Shown piece after piece: positions 52,795-63,867 of a stretch of 64,000 bases of DNA; within the stretch, counting starts at the first letter, position 1; every line of letters starts with the position of its first letter. The stretch is from Halovulum marinum. GTDB taxonomy: Bacteria; Pseudomonadota; Alphaproteobacteria; Rhodobacterales; Rhodobacteraceae. Below the pieces are notes generated by a model. It was not told the origin of the DNA and made no database searches. It saw nothing but the letters and a program-made list of their open reading frames with translations. The DNA is taken from NCBI RefSeq assembly GCF_009697225.1, contig NZ_WIND01000001.1, positions 434,001-498,000 of the forward strand. Reading direction: 5' to 3'. A program made the position numbers and the translations under genes.

Positions 52795-53331
52795 ATGGTC
52801 TGTTCAATCTCCGGGTTCCGCTTCATTGCGTCGGGTGTCGGATTGCTTGCGGCAGCGGGCGCCGCGGTTGCGTCCCCCGGTCACGGTGAGGGTGCGAATA
52901 TCGGTCAGACAGGCGATATTTCGCACATCGACAGGGAGATCGAAGTCGAGCTGGGGGAGATGTATTTCGACCCCGGCATTTTCGATGTCGAGAAGGGCGA
53001 AACGGTAAGGTTCGTGATCAGGAACGTAGGGCGCGTGGTCCATGAGTTCGCAATCGGTACTGATGACATGCATGATACGCATGCCAACGAATTCCGGGCG
53101 ATGATGAAGGGCGGGATGATGACGACGCGCCGCCTCGACCATGACAAGATGCGCAGCCAGGGCATGATGCATACCGACAGGAATGCCCGGCTTCTGGAGC
53201 CCGGTGAAACAACCGAGTTGATCTGGACCTTCAGCAGCGATGCCGAAGATATCCTGATCGCGTGCAGCGTGCCCGGCCACCGCGCCGGGGGCATGGAAGC
53301 CAAAATTGTCTTCACTGGCGACCATTCCTGA
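52795..53331 (+). CDS. Met-rich cupredoxin-domain protein (copy 2)
   Basis: 178 residues, collinear with copy 1. Signal peptide (SGVGLLAAAGAAVA), His83 (VHEFAIG), Cys157, His162 and Met167 (IACSVPGHRAGGM), and the Met/His-rich insertion with RAMMKGGMMTTRRLDHDKM and GMMHTDRN. The ATG at 52795 has AGGAG ten bases upstream; a GTG at 52786 is too close to that site. The multicopper oxidase follows after 94 bp. A periplasmic copper-carrier role is inferred. Confidence 0.85.
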   Translation: MVCSISGFRFIASGVGLLAAAGAAVASPGHGEGANIGQTGDISHIDREIEVELGEMYFDPGIFDVEKGETVRFVIRNVGRVVHEFAIGTDDMHDTHANEFRAMMKGGMMTTRRLDHDKMRSQGMMHTDRNARLLEPGETTELIWTFSSDAEDILIACSVPGHRAGGMEAKIVFTGDHS

Positions 53332-53425
53332 CGTCTCAACTCGATGCCCCGCGGCGCTCGATCCGCCGCAGGCCGACGAAGTTTTCTCGCCGAGATACCC
53401 GGTATCAGGGAAGGAAAAGGACACG

Positions 53426-54817
53426 ATGACGACACGGCGGGATTTCCTATCGCACAGCGCGGCAGCGGCCGCAGCCCTTGCCTTGCCGAGGATTGCGCGC
53501 GCCGCGACGCCGCAGTTCGTCGAATTCAAGGCCCGGCCGGCTGCGGTCCAGCTGGCACCGCCGTCCTATCCGAAGACGGAAATCTGGGGCTATGGCGGCG
53601 GAATGCCCGGCCCGGAGTTGCGGATCGCGCAGGGCGCTCGTGTCCGGCGGACGTTTCTCAACGAATTGCCGCAGGCAAGCTCGGTTCACTGGCACGGCAT
53701 CCGGATCGACAACGCGATGGACGGCGTCGCGGGGCTGACCCAAGCCGCTGTCGAACCGGGCGCAAGCTTCGACTACGACTTCGTCGCGCCCGATGCCGGA
53801 ACCTATTGGTATCACGCGCATAACAGGTCGTTCGAACAGGTCGCCCGGGGGCTTTACGGCGCGCTGATCGTCGAGGACGCAGAGGCTCCCGATGTGGATC
53901 GCGAAGAGGTTCTGATCCTGGACGACTGGCTTCTCGATCCCGACACCGCACAGATCGATCCCGACTTCACGTCACGCCACGATCGCAGTCACGCCGGCCG
54001 ACGCGGGAATTTCATCGCGACCAATGGGAAATATGATCTGGCGCTGGATGTGCGGCAGAACGAACGCCTGCGCCTGCGGCTGATCAATGCCGCCAATGCG
54101 CGGATCTTCGTCCTGTCGCTGGCCGGGATGGAGGGCTGGACCATTGCCCTTGACGGGATGCCGCTGGACTCGGTGGAGCCGTTGGACGACGTGCTCGTTC
54201 TCGGGCCCGGCCAACGCGCCGACCTGATCGTCGACGTGACCGCCGATCCCGGAGAGACTGCGCATCTGGTGCGGATCGAAGACCGGGAAGGTATGTCACA
54301 AGTGGCCTTTCCCGTAAGCGGCACGGCATCGGCCGCGCGCCGCGCCCCCCCTGCCACCCTGCCCCGCAATCCGGACGTACAGGTGCCGGATCTCGAAAGC
54401 GCGGTTTCGGTACGCCTGAACATGCAGGGCGGCGCGATGGGAACGCTGGATGCGGCGGTCCTGAACGGCGAGCGCAAGACCTTCCGGGAACTTGTCGATG
54501 CCAACGAATTCTGGGCATTCAACGGTACGATCGGAATGACCGAGACACCACTTGCCGACGTGGCAATCGGACAGGCGGTGAAGCTCGAAGTCTACAACGA
54601 CACCTCCTTTCCGCACGCGATGCACCTGCACGGAATGCATTTCCGCGAGATCGGCCAGGACGGTGCCCTCGGACCGCTCCGCGACACGCTTCTGATGTTC
54701 GGCGGCGAGACACGGACGATCGGATTTGTGGCCGACAATCCGGGCGACTGGCTGTATCACTGCCACATGCTCAGTCACGCGGCTTCGGGCATGATGACCT
54801 GGATGAGAGTGACGTGA
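53426..54817 (+). CDS. Tat-exported multicopper oxidase
   Basis: 463 residues. Tat signal TTRRDFLSHSAAAAAALALP, then three cupredoxin domains. Copper motifs are SVHWHG (His88, His90), WYHAH (His130, His132), HAMHLHGMHF and HCHMLSHAASGM (His445-Cys446-His447, His451, Met456). These supply the type 1 and trinuclear sites of CueO/CopA-like cuprous oxidases; there is no long Met-rich loop like that of E. coli CueO. It should oxidise toxic Cu(I) or phenolics in the periplasm. It overlaps the next gene by four bases (GTGA). Confidence 0.92.
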   Translation: MTTRRDFLSHSAAAAAALALPRIARAATPQFVEFKARPAAVQLAPPSYPKTEIWGYGGGMPGPELRIAQGARVRRTFLNELPQASSVHWHGIRIDNAMDGVAGLTQAAVEPGASFDYDFVAPDAGTYWYHAHNRSFEQVARGLYGALIVEDAEAPDVDREEVLILDDWLLDPDTAQIDPDFTSRHDRSHAGRRGNFIATNGKYDLALDVRQNERLRLRLINAANARIFVLSLAGMEGWTIALDGMPLDSVEPLDDVLVLGPGQRADLIVDVTADPGETAHLVRIEDREGMSQVAFPVSGTASAARRAPPATLPRNPDVQVPDLESAVSVRLNMQGGAMGTLDAAVLNGERKTFRELVDANEFWAFNGTIGMTETPLADVAIGQAVKLEVYNDTSFPHAMHLHGMHFREIGQDGALGPLRDTLLMFGGETRTIGFVADNPGDWLYHCHMLSHAASGMMTWMRVT

Positions 54818-55296
54818 TACCAAGCTACCTGAAACTGTCGGTAGTCGTCCTGGCCGCCGCCGCCGCCGCCGGTGGCTGGCTCATCAGCAGGTCCGGTACG
54901 CGGCCCGAAGCCATGCCGGAGGCTGTCGACATCGTTCGGGGCGAAGAGCGCTATGGAGAATTCTGCGCCTCCTGCCACGGCGCGAACCTGGAAGGTCAGC
55001 CGGACTGGCGATCGCCCGGACCCGACGGCATTCTGCCGGCACCCCCGCATGACGAGACGGGGCACACCTGGCATCACGCCGACGGCGTGTTGTTCGACTA
55101 CGCGAAACTGGGCGGGAAGGCTGCGCTCGGACGTCAGGGCCTCGAATTCGAAAGCGGCATGCCCGGATTTGGCGACCAGCTGTCCGATGCCGAGATCTGG
55201 AACATTATCGCCTATATCAAATCGACCTGGCCCGAGCGTCAGCGCGACATCCAGGCCGCACGAAGTGCTGCCTCGCTACAGCAGGAAGGAAACTGA
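54814..55296 (+). CDS. Monohaem c-type cytochrome coupled to the multicopper oxidase
   Basis: 160 residues starting at GTG overlapping the oxidase stop. N-terminal membrane anchor (LSVVVLAAAAAAGGWLIS), then CASCH (Cys51, Cys54, His55) and a probable axial Met in FESGMPGFGDQLSD. The translational coupling suggests it passes electrons to or from the oxidase. A His-rich stretch ETGHTWHHADG is visible. Confidence 0.85.
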   Translation: MIPSYLKLSVVVLAAAAAAGGWLISRSGTRPEAMPEAVDIVRGEERYGEFCASCHGANLEGQPDWRSPGPDGILPAPPHDETGHTWHHADGVLFDYAKLGGKAALGRQGLEFESGMPGFGDQLSDAEIWNIIAYIKSTWPERQRDIQAARSAASLQQEGN

Positions 55297-55297
55297 A

Positions 55298-56029
55298 ATG
55301 TCTCGTATTCCGATCACGGCAATGGCAATTGGCCTGGCGATTGCCCCGTTCGCGTCAGCCGCTCAGGACCTGACAGACGAGCGGATCAAGGAGCTTGCCT
55401 TGCAAGCCATTCGGGAGAACCCGCAGATCGTCATGGAAGCGGTGCAGATCCTGGAGGCCGAGCAGGCCGCCGCCAAGGCCGACGCGCAGACCGAGTTCCT
55501 GAGTGATCAACGTCAACTGCTCGAACGGGACCCGAATGCGCCGGTCCTCGGAAATGCGGACGGGGATGTCACCGTGGTCGAATTCTTCGACTACAATTGC
55601 CCCTATTGCAGACGTGCCATGGCGGAAGTCCAGGGGCTGCTGGACGGCGACGAGAATGTCAGGCTGGTCTATCGGGAATGGCCCATTCTCGGCGACGGTT
55701 CGATCTTTGCCGCCAAGGCCGCCCTGGCCGCGCGCGAACAGGGCAAGTACGAGGAATTCCACTGGGCGCTGATGGGGATGCAGGAACGCGCCGAGGAAGC
55801 CTCGGTCATGAGGATCGCGCAAGAGATCGGGCTGGACGTCGAGCGGCTGCGCTCCGACATGGATGCGCCGGAAATACAGGAACACATCGAAACCTCGATG
55901 CGCCTGACGCAGGCGCTTGGCTTCAACGGCACGCCTTCGTTCGTGATCGGGGACAACCTCGTACCCGGCTACGTCGAGAAAGAGCGGCTCGAAACCCTGG
56001 TCGACGAGGTTCGCGAAGCCGCCAAATAG
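55298..56029 (+). CDS. DsbA-family thiol oxidoreductase (ScsC/BdbD-like)
   Basis: 243 residues with signal peptide (AIGLAIAPFASAA), a helical N-terminal extension (ELALQAIRENPQIVMEAVQI) as in trimeric ScsC-like proteins, and a DsbA thioredoxin fold with FFDYNCPYCRRA (Cys101, Cys104) and cis-Pro in GFNGTPSFVIGD. It probably partners the ScsB-like reductase at 47446 in periplasmic disulfide isomerisation under copper stress. It starts 1 bp after the cytochrome stop. Confidence 0.88.
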   Translation: MSRIPITAMAIGLAIAPFASAAQDLTDERIKELALQAIRENPQIVMEAVQILEAEQAAAKADAQTEFLSDQRQLLERDPNAPVLGNADGDVTVVEFFDYNCPYCRRAMAEVQGLLDGDENVRLVYREWPILGDGSIFAAKAALAAREQGKYEEFHWALMGMQERAEEASVMRIAQEIGLDVERLRSDMDAPEIQEHIETSMRLTQALGFNGTPSFVIGDNLVPGYVEKERLETLVDEVREAAK

Positions 56030-56061
56030 CCTGACCGCGCAGACTCTGTGCCGGCCGCGGG

Positions 56062-56268
56062 TCAGCCCGCGGCCGGCACCGCCACGTCGTATCCAGCATT
56101 ACGGATCGCTTCGGACACTGCCCGGTCGCTGAGAAAACTCTCGACCGAAACCGTTCGCGTGTCGAGATCACAGGCAACGGTCGCGGTCGGATCGATTGCC
56201 TTGATCGCCTTTTCGATTGTTGCGGTGCAATGCCCGCAGCTCATGTCCGGCACGTTGAAACTACTCAT
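56062..56268 (-). CDS. copZ: CopZ-like copper chaperone (HMA domain)
   Basis: 68 residues, one heavy-metal-associated domain with the Cu(I) motif MSCGHC (Cys11, Cys14) and the family-typical spacing to DLDTRTVSVES. Cytosolic; delivers Cu(I) to CopA or CueR. It is divergent from copA and has its own MerR-type promoter at 56293-56323. Confidence 0.9.
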   Translation of the reverse strand: MSSFNVPDMSCGHCTATIEKAIKAIDPTATVACDLDTRTVSVESFLSDRAVSEAIRNAGYDVAVPAAG

Positions 56269-56292
56269 ATCCGCCTCCTTTCATTTTCGAGT

Positions 56293-56323
56293 CAGATGAC
56301 CGCTTCCAGTGCGGGAAGGTCAA
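56293..56323 (-). promoter_or_regulatory. CueR-type promoter of copZ
   Basis: Minus strand: TTGACC (56323-56318), dyad TTCC-CGCACT-GGAA (56317-56304) and CATCTG (56298-56293) after 19 bp. It sits 25 bp before the copZ start and is the mirror partner of the copA site 26 bp away. Confidence 0.75.
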
Positions 56324-56348
56324 GCGCAGAAAAAATTTTCCGCGAGGA

Positions 56349-56379
56349 TTGACCTTCCAGCTAGGGGAAGCCCTACATG
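56349..56379 (+). promoter_or_regulatory. CueR-type promoter of copA
   Basis: TTGACC (56349-56354), dyad TTCC-AGCTAGG-GGAA (56355-56369) and TACATG (56374-56379), spacer 19 bp, about 30 bp before the copA start. The 7-bp dyad centre equals the classical CueR operator; the other three sites in this window have a 6-bp centre. Confidence 0.8.
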
Positions 56380-56407
56380 TCATCCCCGAGAGACGAAGGA
56401 GATCTTC

Positions 56408-58924
<2,517 letters not shown>

Positions 58925-58937
58925 GGAGGACCAGACG

Positions 58938-59357
58938 ATGAACATCGGAGATGTCGCCGCCCTTTCGGGTCTGCCGGCCAAGACGATCCGCTACTACGAG
59001 GATATCGGACTTGTGAAGCCGCTGCGCAGCCCGAATGGCTACCGCGCTTTCCGCGAGAGCGACGCGCACAAACTCGCGTTCCTGGGCCGCGCCCGCGCGC
59101 TTGGCTTCAGCATAGAGGACTGCCGCAATCTCCTTGCACTCTACGAGGACGAGGACCGGGCCAGCGCCGAGGTGAAGGAGATCGCCGAGCAGCATCTCGA
59201 ACGGATCGACGAAAAGATCGCAGAACTGCGGGAGATGCGTGCAACGCTGGCGCACCTGGTGAACGCCTGTGCCGGTGATCACCGACCGGACTGCCCGATC
59301 CTTGCGGACCTTTCCACGAAAACCCGCGATGAAGAACGACTCGAGAAAACGGCATAG
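58938..59357 (+). CDS. cueR: Copper-responsive MerR-family regulator
   Basis: 139 residues. N-terminal MerR HTH (MNIGDVAALSGLPAKTIRYY) with wing NGYRAFRE, long dimerisation helix (about 77-108), and the metal loop with Cys111 and Cys119 in ACAGDHRPDC, i.e. Cys-x7-Cys as in E. coli CueR. It binds Cu(I)/Ag(I)/Au(I) and unwinds promoters with 19-bp spacers, exactly the type seen four times nearby. AAGGAGGA precedes the ATG. It is co-transcribed with copA, giving positive feedback. Confidence 0.94.
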   Translation: MNIGDVAALSGLPAKTIRYYEDIGLVKPLRSPNGYRAFRESDAHKLAFLGRARALGFSIEDCRNLLALYEDEDRASAEVKEIAEQHLERIDEKIAELREMRATLAHLVNACAGDHRPDCPILADLSTKTRDEERLEKTA

Positions 59358-59436
59358 CCGGATCCGCGGACGTGGCTGGGCCGGAACCGAGGGCGATCGC
59401 GCGATCGCCGTCCTGCCCCCAGCGTCGCGGCAACAG

Positions 59437-59463
59437 AAAAATGGCCCGGCGACTGCCGGGCCA
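59437..59463 (-). terminator. Rho-independent terminator of the M20/TRAP operon
   Basis: TGGCCCGGC and GCCGGGCCA form a 9-bp stem with a 4-base loop (59442-59463). On the minus strand it is followed by five T (59441-59437). It lies about 50 bp downstream of the M20 amidohydrolase stop. Confidence 0.8.
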
Positions 59464-59515
59464 GTGACGTCCGCGGGAAAGAGAACGCGGACGCGAACAC
59501 GCGGGAAGAACGCGG

Positions 59516-60700
59516 CTACATCAGCCGCAGCGCGGCGGCCGACAGCACCTTGACCGCGGTCGCGATGCAGCGCTCGTCCAGGTCGAAGTCGCTGCGGTGC
59601 AGCATGGTGGGGCGCGGCGCATAGCGCGAGCCGATGCGCAGGTGCGCGCTGGGGATCCGGGTCGAGAACTCGGCGTAATCCTCGCTGCCCATCGAGCCGC
59701 GCGGCAACTCGATGACGTTCTCGTCGCCCAGCATCCGCGCCGCCTCGTCGGTGACCAGCGCCAGGATCTGCGGATCGTTCACCACTGGCGGCACGCCCTG
59801 CAGGAAGGTCGGCGTGCAGTCGACGCCGTGCATCTCGCCGACGCCGCGGCAGATCCTCTCGATCGCCGCGCGCACCTGCTCGCGCACCTCCGGCGACTGG
59901 CTGCGGGTGCTGCCCTGCAACCGGACGGTGTCGGGGATCTGGTTGCGCGCGGTGCCGCCGGCGATGCTGCCGATGGTGACCACGGCCGCGTCGAGCGGCG
60001 CGATCTCGCGGCTGACCACGGTCTGCAGCGCCGAGACCAGGCTGCCGGCGGCGACGATCGGGTCGCGCGCCAGATGCGGGTGCGCGCCATGACCGGAGCG
60101 GCCGCGGATCTCGACGTCGAACGGGTCGGTCGAGGCGAAGGCGGTCTGCGGGTGCCAGCCGACGGTGCCGCCATCCAGCGGCGGCCAGTTGTGATAGCCC
60201 AGCATCACCGCGGGCCGGGCGTCGTCGAACAGCCCGTCGGCAAGCATCGCGCGGGCGCCGCCCAGGCTTTCCTCGGCGGGCTGGAACACCACCACCAGCC
60301 GGCCGGGTAGCGAGTCCGCCAGCCGCGCCATCACCGTGGCCACGCCCAGCGCGATGGCGGTATGCGCGTCGTGGCCGCAGGCGTGCATCTTGCCGGGATT
60401 GCAGGACTTGTAGGCGGGATCGGCGCTTTCCTCGATCGGCAGCGCGTCCATGTCGCCGCGCAGCCCGACCAGGCGGCCTGGGCCGCTGCCGATCATCGCC
60501 GCGATGCCGGTCTTGGCGATGCCATCGCGGTACGGCACGCCCAGCGCCGACAGCCGCTCCTTGACCAGCGCCGAGGTGGCGATTTCCTCGAACCCCAGTT
60601 CGGGGTGGGCGTGCAGCGTGCGCCGCACCGCGATCAGGTCTTCGGCGATCTGGTCGGTCAGCTCGGCGATGCGGGCGCGCAGGTCGGTGTCATCGGTCAT
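59516..60700 (-). CDS. M20-family amidohydrolase (hippurate hydrolase/HipO-like)
   Basis: 394 residues. The M20 metallopeptidase/amidohydrolase signature MHACGHDAHTAIALG supplies Cys/His/Asp metal ligands, with FQPAEESLGGARAMLADGLF (catalytic Glu), GRSGHGAHPHLARDP and GSMGSEDYAEFS. It hydrolyses N-acyl amino acids or related amides. It is the last gene of a TRAP operon that also encodes a creatininase-family protein, so the imported compound may carry an amide bond (inference). Confidence 0.9.
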   Translation of the reverse strand: MTDDTDLRARIAELTDQIAEDLIAVRRTLHAHPELGFEEIATSALVKERLSALGVPYRDGIAKTGIAAMIGSGPGRLVGLRGDMDALPIEESADPAYKSCNPGKMHACGHDAHTAIALGVATVMARLADSLPGRLVVVFQPAEESLGGARAMLADGLFDDARPAVMLGYHNWPPLDGGTVGWHPQTAFASTDPFDVEIRGRSGHGAHPHLARDPIVAAGSLVSALQTVVSREIAPLDAAVVTIGSIAGGTARNQIPDTVRLQGSTRSQSPEVREQVRAAIERICRGVGEMHGVDCTPTFLQGVPPVVNDPQILALVTDEAARMLGDENVIELPRGSMGSEDYAEFSTRIPSAHLRIGSRYAPRPTMLHRSDFDLDERCIATAVKVLSAAALRLM

Positions 60701-60773
60701 TCGGGCATCCGGAGATTGGTTCGGTGGCCGCCCCGGCTTGGGGTCCGGGGCGGCCGGTCGCGGGACGAAGGGC

Positions 60774-61730
60774 TCAGTATTCCTTCTTCCCGATCTCGAC
60801 GATGGCGTTGTAGGTGTCCTCGTCCCAGACGTTGCGGCCCAGCGTGTCGCGGACCGACTGCGTCGCCTCGATGAACGGCTGCTTGTCCGGGTGGGTGATG
60901 GTCACGCCGGCCTGCTCCATCTCGGCGATCTGCTTCTCGGCCTGCTGCGGCAGCAGCTCCTCGATCACTGCGGTCGAGGCGTCGTTGGCGTCGCGCAGCA
61001 GCTGCTGCTCGTCCTCGGGCAGGCCGGACCAGAACTGCTCGCTGATCATGACGTAGGCCGGCTTGTTGATGTAGTCGACTACCGCGATGCCCTTCTGCAC
61101 CTCGAAGAACTTCTGCGCGTAGATCGTCTCGATCGGGTTCTCCTGGCCGTCCACGACACCGGTCTGCAGCGCGGTGTAGACCTCGGCAAAGGCCATCGGC
61201 GTGGGATTGGCGCCCAGCGCGCGCAGCGATTCCACATAGTAGTCGCGCTCGGGCGCGCGCAGTTTCAGCCCGCTCAGGTCGTCCATCGATTCGACGACCA
61301 CGTTGGCGCTGATCTGGCGCGGGCTGCGCGGCATGAAGCCCAGCATCCGGGCCTGGCGCTCGTCGACCAGGCGGGCGTTCCATTCTTGGCCGAAGTCGGT
61401 GGCCAGCACCTCCTGGTAGTTCTCGATCCCGTTCATCAGGTAGGGCAGCGCCAGGTACTCGATCTCCTTCAGGCCGGGATCGCCGCTGGCCAGCATCTGG
61501 GTCGAGCCCAGCGCCATCTGCGCGAACACCTCGCGCGGGGTGCCCAGCTGGTCGCCGGGGAACAGGGTCACGGTGTGGTCCGAGCCCTCCTCGACGACGC
61601 GCTTGAACTCGACCGCGCCCTCGTACTGCGCCTCGCCGGGCTGCGCCCAGAGCGCGTAGCGGATTTCCTCGGCCGCCACCGGGCCGGCGCCGACGATCAG
61701 CGTGGTGCAGAGCAGTGCCTTGAGTTTCAT
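60774..61730 (-). CDS. TRAP transporter solute-binding protein (DctP family)
   Basis: 318 residues with a short signal peptide (ALLCTTLIVGAGPVAAEE). DctP-type features are FPGDQLGTPREVFAQMALG, GLKLRAPERDYYVESLRA (ligand Arg) and EVYTALQTGVVDGQENPIET. It belongs with the large and small permeases upstream but is separated from them by the creatininase-family gene, which ends 2 bp before its start. Confidence 0.92.
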   Translation of the reverse strand: MKLKALLCTTLIVGAGPVAAEEIRYALWAQPGEAQYEGAVEFKRVVEEGSDHTVTLFPGDQLGTPREVFAQMALGSTQMLASGDPGLKEIEYLALPYLMNGIENYQEVLATDFGQEWNARLVDERQARMLGFMPRSPRQISANVVVESMDDLSGLKLRAPERDYYVESLRALGANPTPMAFAEVYTALQTGVVDGQENPIETIYAQKFFEVQKGIAVVDYINKPAYVMISEQFWSGLPEDEQQLLRDANDASTAVIEELLPQQAEKQIAEMEQAGVTITHPDKQPFIEATQSVRDTLGRNVWDEDTYNAIVEIGKKEY

Positions 61731-61732
61731 TG

Positions 61733-62557
61733 TCAGTTTCCCCTGTTGTTGGACGTGGGCACGGTCGGGTCCACCGACCGCATGTGCTCGACCAGGGCCG
61801 TGCAGGCCCCGACGAGATGCTGGACGATCCGGGCGCCGATCTCGGGCGTGGACCGCCGCGGATCGCCCCCGGCGATGCCGTTGGAGCAGTGATCGTCGAC
61901 GTTGACCGCCAGCCCGACGTCGAGCCCGTCGAAGCCGACTGCGCCCAGACCCCTGGTGGGCAGATCCAGCAGCCGGCCGAACCGGTCGTCGATCTCGATC
62001 AGGTCCATGCGCGTCAACTCGGGCACGTAGTGCAGCGCGACCGAGGTCACCGGATCGCCGCCGTGGGCGAAGGCGCGCTTGCCGAACTCGCCGTGCAGTT
62101 CGGTCCACAGATCGTCGGGCACCGAGCGCCACAGGTTCACGCACGGCACCAGCAGGCCGCGCTCGCGCCGGACGGCGCGGATCACCTGGTCGATCAGCGG
62201 ATAGTTCCCGCTGTGCCCGTTCAGGATCACCAGCCGGGTCAGCCCGTGGTCCATGAAATTGTCGAGGATGTCGCGCAGCGTGGCGCGGAACGCGTCCGCC
62301 GACAGCGCGATGCCGCCGGGCACCGACCGGAAGTAGTCGGCATGGCCGAACGGCAGCGTCGGCGCGGCGATCGCCCCCGACGCGGCGGCGACCTCGGCAG
62401 CCAGCGCGCGGGTCAGCATGAAGTCGCCCATCGGCGCCATCGGTCCCTGGATCTCCTGCGAGCCGAGCGGGATCAGGATCACCGGGTCCTCGGGCAGCCG
62501 GTCGCGGAATTCCGGGTAGGTCATCTCTTCCAGCAGGTGCTTGCGCTTGGCGGACAT
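61733..62557 (-). CDS. Creatininase-family amidohydrolase-like protein with altered metal ligands
   Basis: 274 residues. Fold markers are the N-terminal PLGSQEIQGPMAPMGDF and VILNGHSGNYPL. In characterised members the first motif is GSxEQHGPHLPLxTD; here Glu35 and Asp45 remain but the His ligand is Gln37, and the later HAGExETS motif reads HGGDPVTS. Activity on creatinine itself is therefore doubtful. It lies within a TRAP operon between the large-permease and binding-protein genes, so it likely acts on the imported compound. Confidence 0.8.
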   Translation of the reverse strand: MSAKRKHLLEEMTYPEFRDRLPEDPVILIPLGSQEIQGPMAPMGDFMLTRALAAEVAAASGAIAAPTLPFGHADYFRSVPGGIALSADAFRATLRDILDNFMDHGLTRLVILNGHSGNYPLIDQVIRAVRRERGLLVPCVNLWRSVPDDLWTELHGEFGKRAFAHGGDPVTSVALHYVPELTRMDLIEIDDRFGRLLDLPTRGLGAVGFDGLDVGLAVNVDDHCSNGIAGGDPRRSTPEIGARIVQHLVGACTALVEHMRSVDPTVPTSNNRGN

Positions 62558-62574
62558 GGATACTCCTTGGGGCG

Positions 62575-63852
62575 TCAGCCCCCGAACACGAGGTTGGGCA
62601 GGAACAGGCTGATGCCGGGGAACAGCACCAGCAGCGTCAGCGCCAGGAACAGCGGCACATAGAACGGCAGCATGGCGCGCACCATCTGTCCGTGGCTGAT
62701 CCGGGCGATATCCTGCGCGATGAACATCAGCACCCCGACCGGGGGCGTGGCGCCGCCGATGATCAGGCTGAACACCATCAGCACGCCGAAATGCACCGGG
62801 TCGATGCCGAATTCCAGCACTACCGGCACCAGGATCGGCGTCAGCACGATCTCGGCCGACGAGGCGACCATCAGCAGCCCGACCACCAGCAGCATGCCGA
62901 CGATCACGAACAGCGCGATCACCGGGTTCTCGGACACCGTGGCGATGGCGTTGGCGATGGTCAGCGGCACCTGCTCGCGCACCATGATCCACGAGAACGC
63001 CGAGGCGACGGCGATGATCGACAGGATCCTTGCGGTGCCCAGCGCGGTGTTGCGGAAGGCGTACCAGACCTCGACCAGGCGCACGTTGCGGTAGACCAGC
63101 GTCAGCACCAGCCCGTACAGCACCGCGACCGCCGCCGCCTCGGTCGGCGAGAAGATCCCGAACAGGATGCCGGCGACGATGATCACCGGGAACAGGATCG
63201 CCGGTCCGCCGCCCTTGATCGCGGTGACCACCTCGGGCAGCGTCGCACGCTGGTAGCGCGGCATGTCGTTGGCGCGGGCATAGAAATAGGTGAACAGCAT
63301 CTGCGTGGCGATGATCACGAAGCCGGGCAGGATGCCGGCCAACAGCAGCCGCCCGATCGAGACATTGGCCAGCGTGCCGTAGATCACCAGCGCCACCGAA
63401 GGCGGGATCATCGGCCCGACCATCGACGAGGCGACGGTGACCGCGGCCGAGAACGGCGCCGGATAGCCTTCCTTCTTCATCGCCGGGATCAGCACCGAGC
63501 CCAGCGCCGTGGTGTCCGCGGTCGGCGAGCCGGACATCCCCGAGAAGATCAGGCTGGCAAAGATGTTCACCTGCGCCAGCCCGCCGTGGATGTGCCCGAC
63601 CAGCGCCTTGGCCATGGCGATGATCCGGTCGGTCAGCTTGCAGGCGTTCATCAGCTCGCCCGCCAGGAAGAAGAACGGGATCGCCAGGATCAGGAACGAG
63701 TTGATCGAGGCGGTCATCCGCTGCGTCATCAGCGCCAGATTGATGTCGACGGCGTAGTAGTAGACCATCGACGCGCTGCCGATGGCGAACACCAGCGGCA
63801 GGCCGAGGAACAGCAGGACCAGAAGCAGCCCGATAATCGCAAGCGTCAGCAT
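62575..63852 (-). CDS. TRAP transporter large permease (DctM family)
   Basis: 425 residues, hydrophobic throughout, with MTASINSFLILAIPFFFLAG, GMSGSPTADTTALGSVLIP and VMVFSLIIGGATPPVGVLM of the DctM family. It forms the sodium-driven channel with the small permease whose C-terminal end is at the window edge. 17 bp separate it from the creatininase-family gene. Confidence 0.93.
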   Translation of the reverse strand: MLTLAIIGLLLVLLFLGLPLVFAIGSASMVYYYAVDINLALMTQRMTASINSFLILAIPFFFLAGELMNACKLTDRIIAMAKALVGHIHGGLAQVNIFASLIFSGMSGSPTADTTALGSVLIPAMKKEGYPAPFSAAVTVASSMVGPMIPPSVALVIYGTLANVSIGRLLLAGILPGFVIIATQMLFTYFYARANDMPRYQRATLPEVVTAIKGGGPAILFPVIIVAGILFGIFSPTEAAAVAVLYGLVLTLVYRNVRLVEVWYAFRNTALGTARILSIIAVASAFSWIMVREQVPLTIANAIATVSENPVIALFVIVGMLLVVGLLMVASSAEIVLTPILVPVVLEFGIDPVHFGVLMVFSLIIGGATPPVGVLMFIAQDIARISHGQMVRAMLPFYVPLFLALTLLVLFPGISLFLPNLVFGG

Positions 63853-63867
63853 TCGGTGTTTCGCGCC

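Noticed and set aside
52760-52795. ACTTCCAACTAGGAG just before cupredoxin copy 2 considered as a fifth CueR site
   Set aside because: The dyad is incomplete (no GGAA arm), there is no TTGACC -35, and the -10 would overlap the start codon.
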